57,339 nucleotides of DNA from contig JBDHRV010000006.1 in NCBI GenBank assembly GCA_039807745.1, forward strand, positions 1 to 57,339. Reading direction: 5' to 3'. Positions within the stretch are counted from its first letter, which is position 1, and each line of letters starts with the position of its first letter. A program made the translations under genes and the position numbers. The notes beneath the pieces were generated by a model. It had not been told where the DNA came from. It saw only the letters and a list, made by a program, of their open reading frames with translations, and did no database searches. This DNA is from JAEUMW01 sp039807745 (lineage in GTDB: Bacteria; Pseudomonadota; Gammaproteobacteria; Burkholderiales; JAEUMW01). This document shows, piece by piece, positions 8,256 through 16,130 of the stretch.

Positions 8256-8675
8256 TCAGACGATCAGCGGTTGCCCGTCGACAACCGGGCCGACTGCGTA
8301 CGCGAGCCTTTCCGCGCGGGCCATGTGACGTCTGAGCAGCAGGATCAGGCGCTCGCAAGACGTGATGAACACATCCGCGTCCTGCGCGCCGAGTGCGGCG
8401 TGCATGTCCCGCAGGGTTCCGGCCAACTGGCCGTGTCGGCGTCGCAGCGCGGCGATCGTGCGCGTCGGGTGGACGCCGCTGCGCAGGATAGCCGGAACCA
8501 TCATTCGCTCCTCGGCACCGATGCGCTGCCAGAGCACCTCGACGAAGCGGGCCACCATACCCGTACACCGCGACCAGTCGGCAGCTGCCGCAGCGCGCTC
8601 GGCCTCGCCCAGGAACGTCTCCCAGCGACGATGCTTCGCGATCAAGGGCAACGACGGCTGCACGAGGGCATGCAC
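8256..8675 (-). CDS. Hemerythrin-like protein
   Basis: A 139-residue all-helical protein resembling hemerythrin HHE-domain proteins. Candidate iron ligands are H15, the E55/E56 pair in IGAEERMMVP, H81 in RRRHGQL, and H117 in LLRRHMARAE. One histidine usually found in the second helix seems to be missing (RIGAEE), so a complete diiron site is not certain. Such proteins bind oxygen or NO or assist iron-sulfur repair. It begins with GTG at 8675, with GGAG immediately before it; the GTG at 8663 is an alternative. The FNR-type promoter would give a leader of only about 18 nt. Confidence 0.72.
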   Translation of the reverse strand: MHALVQPSLPLIAKHRRWETFLGEAERAAAAADWSRCTGMVARFVEVLWQRIGAEERMMVPAILRSGVHPTRTIAALRRRHGQLAGTLRDMHAALGAQDADVFITSCERLILLLRRHMARAERLAYAVGPVVDGQPLIV

Positions 8676-8699
8676 TCCGAATAAACGGTAGGCGTGCGC

Positions 8700-8742
8700 A
8701 GCATAGGCGCGCCTTTGGCGGCGCGGCCTTGATGCGTATCAA
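8700..8742 (-). promoter_or_regulatory. FNR/DNR-type box and -10 element of the hemerythrin-DUF2249 operon
   Basis: A second perfect TTGAT-N4-ATCAA palindrome (8729-8742, spacer GCGT) lies upstream of the hemerythrin-like gene. A TATGCT -10 hexamer (minus strand, 8705-8700) follows after exactly 23 nt, the same geometry as the promoter of the heme-copper operon, placing the box near -42. The predicted transcription start is near 8693. The plus-strand side has no obvious gene close by, so it should serve the minus-strand pair. Confidence 0.75.
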
Positions 8743-9068
8743 GGAATCATGCCGACCGCGTTTTCGGTACGGTGGAAGAGCGGGGATGCTCATCACCGCC
8801 GCGGTGAACAACGGGCGTCACTCGTCTTCGAGCCCTGGAGCCGATGCCTAGAGCAACCTGCGCCGATGACGCCGGCGTCTGCCTCCGAAACGGGATCGGC
8901 TTGCAACCGTTCGCCATCCCAGAGGGGTTCGTGCGCGATTTCGATCACGATCTCATCCTCTGTTCTTATCCTGTGCATCACATTATCTGATTAACAAGTG
9001 GCGAACCATTAGGACGGGAAGGACTCTATATGGTGCAACGCAGCATATTGCTGCACAAGGAGTCCGCA
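8743..9068. other. Intergenic stretch between the FNR box and a small secreted protein gene
   Basis: About 325 bp with no gene I can support. Short frames on both strands (8749-8994 plus, 8793-8981 minus) have no ribosome site or family features. The right end (8960-9060) is AT-richer and holds an imperfect inverted repeat GCAGC-ATATT-GCTGC at about 9039-9053, just before the ribosome site of the next gene. It may carry that gene's promoter. Confidence 0.4.
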
Positions 9069-9383
9069 ATGAAGAAGGCAATCGTTTCGATGGCATCGCT
9101 CGTCTTGACATTATGGGCGGGCAGCAGTCTGGCAGCGCCTGAGGGTGCCAGCTATGAGGCATCGCCTTGCCTGAAGACGCAGATTTACGCACCGGAGGAC
9201 TACAAGGTGTTTATCGACAAACCCACCGGGTTCGCGTTCGTATGCACGCCCGCGGGTTGGAAATTCGCCGGTTCATCCTCGCGGACCAAACATGGCCAGG
9301 ACTCGGCGCGCGCCGAGTCCCAAGGTGAGTGCCCCAATCATTCTAACGTTGAGGAAGCCGGGGCGTCTGGGAACGGACGGTAG
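9069..9383 (+). CDS. Small secreted protein of unknown function
   Basis: I do not recognise a family. The 104-residue product has a clear Sec signal peptide (MKKAIVSMASLVLTLWAGSS, cleavage likely after SLAA near residue 23). The mature protein has two cysteines about 33 residues apart (SPCLKT and FVCTPAG) that could form a disulfide, followed by a hydrophilic tail. An AAGGAG ribosome site lies 7 bases before the ATG. It stands alone between the hemerythrin region and tRNA-Phe. The last 30 codons look low in structure, so the functional part may be residues 24-75. Confidence 0.6.
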   Translation: MKKAIVSMASLVLTLWAGSSLAAPEGASYEASPCLKTQIYAPEDYKVFIDKPTGFAFVCTPAGWKFAGSSSRTKHGQDSARAESQGECPNHSNVEEAGASGNGR

Positions 9384-9462
9384 ACCGGCGCTTCGGATGC
9401 GCATGGAGTCCGGTGCCTCCCCTGCAATGGGTGGTCGGGTACCACTGTAAGCGAAGGATTAT

Positions 9463-9538
<76 letters not shown>

Positions 9539-9664
9539 GTACCCGAGGGAAGCGGTTCCGACGCTAATCGGTCGTCACCACCTACGACACGTCGTTCACG
9601 AGGGCCATGGGCGCGTCGAAGGGTGCGGATATTAGCATCGCCCACGGCCACGGAACAAGCGGAC

Positions 9665-10009
9665 CTAGGGGGGCGTGTCGGCTTTTCGCTGATACGCCTC
9701 CACGATCTGTGTGCAAAGTGGATCGCCCTGGTACTCGCCGAGACACATGCCGAGCTTCGCGCTGCCTGATACGAACCAGACGACGGTTACGAGCAGCACC
9801 GCCACGAAACCGATGTGCCGGTCCAGCACGACCTTGGGCGTGAACGTCCGTGTCAGCTTCATCACCGGCAGGGTCAAGCCCTGAAAGAGCTTGTAGACGA
9901 AGTTCTGGTTGCGTCGCGCACCCATCAGCAGATACAGGATGCCTTGGCCGACGAGCGACAGGCCGGCGATCTCGGCGAGCGCCTTGAGGATGGAAGCCAG
10001 GAGCAGCAT
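9665..10009 (-). CDS. Small membrane protein, function unknown
   Basis: A 114-residue protein with about three hydrophobic segments (residues 1-30, and two between 60 and 85), and a C-terminal tail with two cysteines (GMCLGEY and PLCTQ). I do not know its function; similar short proteins with the LAEIAxLSLxGQGxLYLL pattern seem familiar from betaproteobacteria. The ATG at 10009 was preferred. An in-frame TTG at 10057 would add 16 residues but lies in the T-tract of the upstream gene's terminator. It lies downstream of the symporter gene, separated from it by that terminator. Confidence 0.6.
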   Translation of the reverse strand: MLLLASILKALAEIAGLSLVGQGILYLLMGARRNQNFVYKLFQGLTLPVMKLTRTFTPKVVLDRHIGFVAVLLVTVVWFVSGSAKLGMCLGEYQGDPLCTQIVEAYQRKADTPP

Positions 10010-10054
10010 GCGATGGAGCGCGGCCAAAGCCGCAGATTGGTGGTCGTCGTCGAG

Positions 10055-10093
10055 CAAGAAAGAAAAAGGCCTCCGGAAGACTCCCGGAGGCCT
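10055..10093 (-). terminator. Intrinsic terminator of the symporter operon
   Basis: On the minus strand a perfect 10-bp stem AGGCCTCCGG/CCGGAGGCCT (arms 10084-10093 and 10067-10076) with a 7-nt loop is followed by a run of T with two interruptions (TTTTCTTTCTT). It lies 19 bp after the symporter stop codon. Confidence 0.9.
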
Positions 10094-10111
10094 CGACTGT
10101 TGCGCTGGGCG

Positions 10112-12019
10112 TTAGTGTGCGATTGCGCCTTCGGCAGCGATGCCCGTGTTCTGACGCACGTACAGCTCGTCCCACATCTCCTCGGCGCGCCGGTCGCGGT
10201 AGAGAAGCGAACCGATGATCACGCAGAGGAAGCCGAGCGGAATCGAGATGAGGCCCGGGTTCTTCAGGTTGAAGAGCGGTTTCTCGAGGCCCACGAGGCT
10301 AGTGCGGTCGTCGCCGAGCTTCGCGATCGTGTCCTGCGCCGCCGCCTTCGCCTTGTCCTGCGCGGCGATCGCCTTCTTGAGCTTCTCCTGAGCGGCAGGA
10401 TCCGTCGCGGCAGCGAGATCGGCGTTGGCCTTGGCGATCCTCTCGTCCGCCACCTTGATCGCCTTCTCGTTGGTTGCTTTGATCGCGAGCGGATAGGTCA
10501 TGTTGGGCGACACGAGCACGAGCGCGATTGCCGAGACCGCGCCCACGATCATGCCGAGCACGATGCCGCCGGTGTTGCACTTCTTCCAGTAGAGCGTGAG
10601 CAGGACGCACGGCAGATTGCTCGACGCCGCGACCGCGAACGCCAACGCCACCAGGTGCGCGACGTTCTGGCCCTTGGCTGCAATCCCGATCACGATGGCG
10701 ACGATGCCGACGATGATGGAGGAAACACGCGCGGCCCGCACTTCCTCTTCCTGGGTCGCGTGCTCACCCTTGATCACGCCTACCCAGATGTCGTGCGACA
10801 TCGCCGAGGCCGACGCGAGCACGAGACCCGCCACCACCGCGACGATGGTCGCGAAAGCGACCGCCGCCACGAACGCGAGGAAGAAGTTGCCGAGCATCGA
10901 GTCCGCGCCGCCGCCCAGGTACTGCGCGAGCAACGGAGCAGCCATGTTGCCGCCCTTGTCCATGGCGATGATGTTGGCCGGCCCGATGTTGATCGCGGCG
11001 CCGTTGCCGAGGAAGAGCGTTATGACGTAGAAGCCGCCGATGATGGCCATGGCCCAGATCACCGAAACGCGTGCGTCCTTGGCCGTAGGCACGGTGAAAA
11101 ACCGCATCAGGATGTGCGGCAAGCCCGCGGTGCCGAGCACGAGTGCCATGCCGAGCGAGATCTGGTCGATCGGATCCTTGAGCAGGAGCCCCGGCTCTAG
11201 GAAGCGCTGACCGAGCTGCTCGGGGGTCATGTTCGTCGCCTGATCGCCGATCAGGGACGCCACTCGCGCCTGCACCTTCGCATCGCCCACGACCGCCTCG
11301 AGGAACCCGGGGAAGGTGAACCCGTAGGGCGCCCACGTGAGTATCACGAGCAGAATGGATGCAGTCACGAGCAGCACTGCTTTGATGATCTGCACCCACG
11401 TCGTCGCGACCATGCCGCCGAACAGCACGTAGGCGAGCATCAGCACGCCCACGGCGACAACGGAGACCTCGTAATCGATGCCGACCAGTGTCTTCACGAG
11501 CACGCCGCCGCCCACCATCTGCGCCGTCAGGTAGAAGATCGAGACCACGATGGTAGACACCGCGGCCATGGTCTTCGCCGTCTTCGGATTGTTCCTGAAG
11601 GCGAGAATATCGCCCAGGGTGTACTTGCCGATGTTCCGGCAAGGTTCGGCGATTACGAGCAGCACCGTGATGTAGGCGACGAGCCAACCTACGGAGTACA
11701 TGAACCCGTCGTAACCGTAGAGCGAGATGAGGCCCGCGATGCCCAGGAACGACGCGGCGGACAGGTAGTCACCCGCGATCGCCCACCCGTTCTGGATGCC
11801 CGACACCGAGCGGCCCGCGGCATAGAACTGTGATGCGCTCTTCACGCGCTTCGCGGCGAGGTAGGTAACGAACATGGTGAGCGCGATGATGGCGCCGAAT
11901 ACCGCGAACGTAAGCCACTTGAACCGGTCGGCCACGGCGCCCTCGGCCGCGAAGGCGGCCGAACTGAACAGGGCCAGCGCGAGGCCGGCCGGCAAACCGA
12001 ACTTGAGTGCCTTTGTCAT
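10112..12019 (-). CDS. Sodium:solute symporter (VC_2705/ActP-like) with a soluble insertion
   Basis: A 635-residue transporter of the sodium:solute symporter family, close to the subgroup that pairs with DUF4212 proteins and is often annotated as cation/acetate symporter. It has about 13 membrane helices after a cleavable-looking N-terminus (FSSAAFAAEG). Family motifs include GDYLSAASFLG and the GLPHILMRFFTVP segment. An Ala/Lys-rich, probably coiled-coil insertion occupies roughly residues 510-573 before the last helix, making the protein longer than classical ActP. The start overlaps the DUF4212 stop (ATGA). The substrate is probably a short carboxylate, by family only. Confidence 0.88.
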   Translation of the reverse strand: MTKALKFGLPAGLALALFSSAAFAAEGAVADRFKWLTFAVFGAIIALTMFVTYLAAKRVKSASQFYAAGRSVSGIQNGWAIAGDYLSAASFLGIAGLISLYGYDGFMYSVGWLVAYITVLLVIAEPCRNIGKYTLGDILAFRNNPKTAKTMAAVSTIVVSIFYLTAQMVGGGVLVKTLVGIDYEVSVVAVGVLMLAYVLFGGMVATTWVQIIKAVLLVTASILLVILTWAPYGFTFPGFLEAVVGDAKVQARVASLIGDQATNMTPEQLGQRFLEPGLLLKDPIDQISLGMALVLGTAGLPHILMRFFTVPTAKDARVSVIWAMAIIGGFYVITLFLGNGAAINIGPANIIAMDKGGNMAAPLLAQYLGGGADSMLGNFFLAFVAAVAFATIVAVVAGLVLASASAMSHDIWVGVIKGEHATQEEEVRAARVSSIIVGIVAIVIGIAAKGQNVAHLVALAFAVAASSNLPCVLLTLYWKKCNTGGIVLGMIVGAVSAIALVLVSPNMTYPLAIKATNEKAIKVADERIAKANADLAAATDPAAQEKLKKAIAAQDKAKAAAQDTIAKLGDDRTSLVGLEKPLFNLKNPGLISIPLGFLCVIIGSLLYRDRRAEEMWDELYVRQNTGIAAEGAIAH

Positions 12020-12342
12020 TTGGCGGCTCCTATCAGGCCAGAGCGTTTGACCAGGTCGACCGTCATCGCATCGAACTCGTTGTTCGCACGCCGCGCGTAG
12101 ATCCAGGCGATACCCCAAGCGACGACGAACTGCGAAAGCGCGAACAGGAGCCCGAAGTTGATGGGACCCCAGATCTTCTTGGCGTACAGCTGGGGGAAGT
12201 AGCCCGCGCCGATCGGCAGCAGGAAGTAGTAGACGACCGAAAAGATCATCAGGCTCCAGAGAAACGTCGATTTCTTCCTGTGCAGATCCTGGAACCGCGG
12301 GTCCGCGTCGATGGCGGCCCAATTGATGGCTGGCTTGGACAT
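12016..12342 (-). CDS. DUF4212 small symporter subunit
   Basis: A 108-residue membrane protein with two helices (about 26-48 and 61-85), the DUF4212 layout. In many proteobacteria it is encoded just ahead of the large VC_2705-type symporter and is taken to be its small subunit. Here its stop overlaps the symporter ATG, so the two are translationally coupled. A GGAGGAAG ribosome site precedes its ATG. Confidence 0.88.
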   Translation of the reverse strand: MSKPAINWAAIDADPRFQDLHRKKSTFLWSLMIFSVVYYFLLPIGAGYFPQLYAKKIWGPINFGLLFALSQFVVAWGIAWIYARRANNEFDAMTVDLVKRSGLIGAAK

Positions 12343-12461
12343 GACACCTTCCTCCTATTGAAAAGCCATTCGGCCCGGAGCCGACCGGGGATATTGGTTT
12401 GTGAGCAACCAACCGACAAACGGCTACCTCGCCAAGGTGACCCTTGCGCGGCACGGTGCGC

Positions 12462-12467
12462 AGTATA
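12462..12467 (-). promoter_or_regulatory. Possible -10 element for the DUF4212-symporter operon
   Basis: On the minus strand TATACT reads from 12467 to 12462, about 120 bp upstream of the DUF4212 start. No good -35 hexamer is visible at 16-18 bp. The 237-bp gap to the DUF294 gene has room for an independent promoter, but this call rests on the -10 alone. Confidence 0.35.
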
Positions 12468-12579
12468 ACTCGCCCCGGAAAGCAAAAACATAAGGGTTTC
12501 CCCGCACTGCTTCCCCTCTCTGGCTTACTCGTACGCCGCGAAGATCGGTGGCCGCAGCCGCTTCCCCGGCGACACTTCC

Positions 12580-14043
12580 TTAAAATCGGTAGTACTTCTC
12601 CAGAAACCCCTGGACATCCCTGGCCTGTTTCAGCGCCTCCTTCAGGAAACGACGGTCCAGGTGATTGAGACTGTAAGGGTTGATGCGGTTGGAACTCGGG
12701 ACATTGAGCAGGAGCTGCTTCCGGTGCTGCCGCAGCCGCAGCTGCTGGATATGGTGGAGCGCGTCGGTCCAACCCTCGATCCGCGCGGGCGCGAGACCCA
12801 GCTTGCCGGCAGACTTCGCGAACCGGTGCACGGTGCTCGTCTCGTGCACCTGGGCGGACAGGCCGAAGATGCGTGCTGCATCGACGAAGATGGCCACGCC
12901 GTTCACCTTGAGGTCGATGCTGGGCGGCTCGTCGCCGTCGGCGCTCTGGACCGTGAAATCGCGGAAGAAACCGAGCGGTGGGCGGTTGCCCAGGGCATTC
13001 TCGGCCATCTTCTTCAGGAACAGGCGGTTGACCCTCACCAGCCCGTCGAGCGAGCCGCGCAGTTCCTCGACCAGATGCTCGGCGCCGTGCAGGGCGCGGA
13101 AATCGAAGAAGATCGTGGCATTGAGGAGCTCCGGCGCCGAGCCGCGATGGATCCACGTGGCGAAGCGATTCTTCCACTCCTCGAGCGACAGGCACCACTG
13201 CGGGTTGCCGGCCATGATTCCGCCCTTGCACAGCGAGAATCCGCATCGCGCGAGGTGCTGGTTGATGCGCTGCGCGACCGGCAGGAACCGCTGACGGGTG
13301 TCCTCCGCCGTGGCGCCTTCGGGGTGCGAGAAGATGATGCCGTTGTCTTGGTCCGTATAGAGGGTCTGCTCGAAGCGACCCTCGCTGCCCATCGCCATCC
13401 AGCACCATTGCACGCCGTCGGACGCGACGTGCTCGAACTCGATGTCGATGATGCGGGCGGTGAGCATGTCGTTCAGGGTGGAGATGAACCGCGTGATCTG
13501 CTCGGCGCCGATGCCCTGGTCGACCATACCCTGGGCGAGCTGCCTGATATCGCCGGATACTTGCACCACCTCGTCTATCGTCGTGGCCTGGCGGATGTTG
13601 CTGCCGATCGCCCGCAGTCCGATCTGCTGCAGCGTGAAGAGATCGCGTTCGGAGACGACGCCGACGAGCTTGCCGTCCCTGACCAGCGCCACGTGGCGGA
13701 TGCGGTTCTGCTCCATGGCGAGCGCTGCTTCGAACGCGGGCGCATCGGGCGACAGGCCGATCACGCCCGGGCGCATCACTTCGGCTACCGGCCGGGCGAG
13801 CGCCGCGGTCTCCAGCGGAACGTTTCGCAGCAGATCGTAGAGGGTGAAGATGCCGAGCGGCCGGTCATCGCTGTCGCACACCAGCATCGAGCCGACATCC
13901 TGGGCTTTCATGAGGTCGACGACTTCGGCGAGCGGCGTATCCGGGGTGCAGCGCACCGGCGCTCGCCTCGACAGGGTGAACAAGGGGCTGCCGAGCGGCT
14001 GTTGCGTGGCCGTGGCCACCGGGACGGACGGCATCAGGTCCAT
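12580..14043 (-). CDS. CBS-domain / DUF294 nucleotidyltransferase-like regulatory protein
   Basis: A 487-residue cytoplasmic protein. The N-terminal half has two CBS domains (about residues 30-155) that usually sense adenine nucleotides. Next comes a DUF294 putative nucleotidyltransferase domain with MAMGSEGRFEQTLYTDQDN, containing a GSxxR and DxDN arrangement like GlnD-type enzymes, then a DUF294 C-terminal helical domain. Proteins of this type are regularly encoded with DUF4212 and VC_2705-type symporters and may control their activity. The ATG at 14043 was chosen because longer starts would run into the tRNA-Arg gene. Confidence 0.85.
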   Translation of the reverse strand: MDLMPSVPVATATQQPLGSPLFTLSRRAPVRCTPDTPLAEVVDLMKAQDVGSMLVCDSDDRPLGIFTLYDLLRNVPLETAALARPVAEVMRPGVIGLSPDAPAFEAALAMEQNRIRHVALVRDGKLVGVVSERDLFTLQQIGLRAIGSNIRQATTIDEVVQVSGDIRQLAQGMVDQGIGAEQITRFISTLNDMLTARIIDIEFEHVASDGVQWCWMAMGSEGRFEQTLYTDQDNGIIFSHPEGATAEDTRQRFLPVAQRINQHLARCGFSLCKGGIMAGNPQWCLSLEEWKNRFATWIHRGSAPELLNATIFFDFRALHGAEHLVEELRGSLDGLVRVNRLFLKKMAENALGNRPPLGFFRDFTVQSADGDEPPSIDLKVNGVAIFVDAARIFGLSAQVHETSTVHRFAKSAGKLGLAPARIEGWTDALHHIQQLRLRQHRKQLLLNVPSSNRINPYSLNHLDRRFLKEALKQARDVQGFLEKYYRF

Positions 14044-14151
14044 GTTGCCGCAGGCCCGGCGCTTTCCAGTTTGACGTTGCGTCGCGTCATCAATGTCGTC
14101 GAGGACGTCCGCCGGGCGAGGTGAAAGGGGTGTCCGACTCAAGTGCGAAGC

Positions 14152-14228
14152 TGGCGCGCCCGACACGATTCGAACGTGCGACCCCTGCCTTCGGAGGGCA
14201 GTACTCTATCCAACTGAGCTACGGGCGC
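14152..14228 (-). tRNA. tRNA-Arg (CCG)
   Basis: A 77-nt cloverleaf with acceptor GCGCCCG/CGGGCGC, D arm AGCTCAGTTGGATAGAG, anticodon stem CTGCC/GGCAG around loop CTCCGAA giving anticodon CCG, and T-arm GTTCGAATC. CCA is encoded. It reads the CGG arginine codon. Confidence 0.96.
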
Positions 14229-14280
14229 CTAACTGTTTCTAAGTTTAGTGTTTTTCGCCAGCGGCGTCCACGCATCGCGG

Positions 14281-14309
14281 TTTTCCGGCCTGAGGGTTGC
14301 CGTTATAAT
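14281..14309 (+). promoter_or_regulatory. Sigma-70-like promoter of the diheme cytochrome c gene
   Basis: A perfect TATAAT at 14304-14309 lies 48 bp upstream of the cytochrome start. The -35 region (TTTTCC at 14281-14286, spacer 17) is weak. Confidence 0.6.
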
Positions 14310-14357
14310 CCGCGCTCACCCCGCCCGCCGCGTCGCGGTTACCCAAGGACCCGCCCA

Positions 14358-15200
14358 ATGAGCGAGATTCACCTCGAAGAACATCACAGCCCCATCAAGA
14401 CGCCGCAGCAGCTGATCGCCGCGGTCGTCCTGGCGTTCGTGGTCCCAATCGCCATCATCGTCCTGTTGACGCAGTTCCTGACCCTGGGCATCAAGCTCGA
14501 TCCGGATAGTCCGCTGATGATGGAAGAATACGTGGCGGAACGCCTGCGGCCGGCGGGTCGAGTGGTCGTCGCAGAGGCGAAGGGCGGGGCGCAGGCGGCC
14601 AAGAGCGGGGAAGAAGTGACGAAGGCGGTCTGTGCCGCCTGTCACGCGACCGGCGCGCTCAATTCCCCCAAGATCGGCGACAGCGCGGCGTGGGGCAAGG
14701 TCGCGGCGCAGGGCCTCGACAAGATGACCGAACACGCCATCAAGGGCATCCGTCAGATGCCGGCACGGGGGGGCAACCCGTCGCTCTCGGACCTCGAGGT
14801 GGCGCGCGCGATCGTCTACATGGCGAACCAGTCCGGGCAGAAGCTGAAGGAGCCAGCCGCGCCCGCCGAGGGCAAGAAGGACGATGCGAAAGCGCCAGCC
14901 GCGCCGGTCGCGGCTGCCGCACCCGCGAGCACGGCCGCGCCTGCCGCGGCGGCGGGGGCGCTCGACGGCAAGGCGATCTACGAGAAGAACTGCGCGGCCT
15001 GCCACATGACCGGCGCGGCCAACGCGCCCAAGGCAGGCGACAAGGCAGCCTGGGAGCCGCGCCTGAAGCAGAGCATGGATCTTCTCTACGAGCACGCCAT
15101 CAAGGGCAAGGGCGCGATGCCGCCCAAGGGTGGCAACGCGAGTCTGTCCGACGCCGAGGTGAAGGCCGCGGTGGGCTATCTCGTCGGCCTTGTGAAATAG
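14358..15200 (+). CDS. Membrane-anchored diheme cytochrome c (c5-like)
   Basis: A 280-residue cytochrome with one N-terminal membrane helix (about 19-43) and two c-type heme domains. Heme motifs CAACH are at 92-96 and 212-216. Each is followed by a probable Met ligand in a short loop (RQMPARGG and GAMPPKGG). The domains are joined by a flexible Ala/Pro-rich linker (about 166-201), and their similarity suggests an internal duplication. It probably carries electrons between the membrane quinol side and terminal enzymes, and could feed the Cu_A enzyme encoded 10 kb to the left. It is monocistronic, with its own promoter and terminator. Confidence 0.88.
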   Translation: MSEIHLEEHHSPIKTPQQLIAAVVLAFVVPIAIIVLLTQFLTLGIKLDPDSPLMMEEYVAERLRPAGRVVVAEAKGGAQAAKSGEEVTKAVCAACHATGALNSPKIGDSAAWGKVAAQGLDKMTEHAIKGIRQMPARGGNPSLSDLEVARAIVYMANQSGQKLKEPAAPAEGKKDDAKAPAAPVAAAAPASTAAPAAAAGALDGKAIYEKNCAACHMTGAANAPKAGDKAAWEPRLKQSMDLLYEHAIKGKGAMPPKGGNASLSDAEVKAAVGYLVGLVK

Positions 15201-15221
15201 CGCGCCAGGTCGCGAAGGAGG

Positions 15222-15246
15222 GGCGCAGATGCGTTTCTGCGCCTTT
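15222..15246 (+). terminator. Intrinsic terminator after the cytochrome gene
   Basis: An 8-bp stem GGCGCAGA/TCTGCGCC (15222-15229 and 15236-15243) with a 6-nt loop is followed by TTTGCTT. It starts 21 bp after the cytochrome stop codon. Confidence 0.75.
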
Positions 15247-15302
15247 GCTTCGCGTGCGCAGGGATGACGCGCGCCCGCGCGCGCGAAGCGTGCAGGATTC
15301 AC

Positions 15303-16130
15303 GTGCCCACCTACGCGATCGGCGACATTCAGGGCTGCGACGCTGCGCTCGGGCGGATGCTCGACGCGATCGCATTCGACCCCCGGCGCGACCGACTCTG
15401 GCTGGTCGGCGATCTCGTCAATCGCGGCCCGTCGTCGCTCGCGGTATTGCGGCGGGTGATGGCCTTGGGCGACTCCGCGATTACCGTGCTGGGAAATCAT
15501 GATCTGCATCTGCTCGCGGTGGCCGAGGGCTTTCGCAAGCCACACCGCAGCGACACGCTGGACGGTGTCCTGGCGGCGTCGGACCGCGACGAGATTCTCC
15601 ACTGGCTGCGCCACCGCAAGCTGATGTACGCAGAGGGCGAATACGCCCTGGTGCACGCCGGATTGTTACCGGTGTGGACGACGATGCAGGCGCTCGCGCT
15701 CGCCGGCGAAGTCGAGGCGGCGCTCCGCGGTCCGGGCTACCTCGATTTCATCCGGCACATGTACGGCAACCAGCCGGACCACTGGGACGATGCGCTCGCC
15801 GGTGCCAAACGGCTTCGGGTGGTGGTGAACGCGATGACGCGGATGCGGGTATGCACCGCCGACGGTACGATGGAGTTCGGCTTCAAGGGGCAGCCCGGGG
15901 ATGCGCCGGACGGTTGGCTGCCGTGGTTCGCCGTGCCGGGGCGCGCCAGCCTCGATCGCACCGTTATTTGTGGGCACTGGTCGGCGCTGGGTTTGCGTCT
16001 GGAGGAACGGCTGCTCGCGCTTGATAGCGGGTGTCTGTGGGGGGGGACGCTGTCGGCGGTGCGGCTGGAAGACCGGCGCCTGTACCAGGTTTCCTGTGCG
16101 CGACTTCGAGGGCCAGCGCGGTCGCGATGA
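15303..16130 (+). CDS. apaH: Symmetrical bis(5'-nucleosyl)-tetraphosphatase
   Basis: A 275-residue metallophosphatase that cleaves Ap4A into two ADP and also removes Np4 caps from RNA. It shows the calcineurin-type motifs GDIQGC, GDLVNRGP and GNHDLHLL in the first 75 residues, and HAGLLP and CGHWSALG later. The GTG at 15303 aligns with the usual (M)xTYAIGD start; an upstream ATG at 15264 would add unrelated residues. The last 167 bp overlap, in antisense, the 3' end of the convergent acyltransferase gene. Confidence 0.93.
   Translation: MPTYAIGDIQGCDAALGRMLDAIAFDPRRDRLWLVGDLVNRGPSSLAVLRRVMALGDSAITVLGNHDLHLLAVAEGFRKPHRSDTLDGVLAASDRDEILHWLRHRKLMYAEGEYALVHAGLLPVWTTMQALALAGEVEAALRGPGYLDFIRHMYGNQPDHWDDALAGAKRLRVVVNAMTRMRVCTADGTMEFGFKGQPGDAPDGWLPWFAVPGRASLDRTVICGHWSALGLRLEERLLALDSGCLWGGTLSAVRLEDRRLYQVSCARLRGPARSR

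Noticed and set aside
8793..8981. 62-codon minus-strand frame next to the FNR box region
   Set aside because: The start has no ribosome site and the product resembles no family; probably chance.
9815..11200. Long open frame opposite the symporter, and similar long frames opposite cyoE, the dcw genes and pilC
   Set aside because: GC-rich genes leave the antisense frames open; the products are Arg/His/Asp-rich shadows without family motifs.
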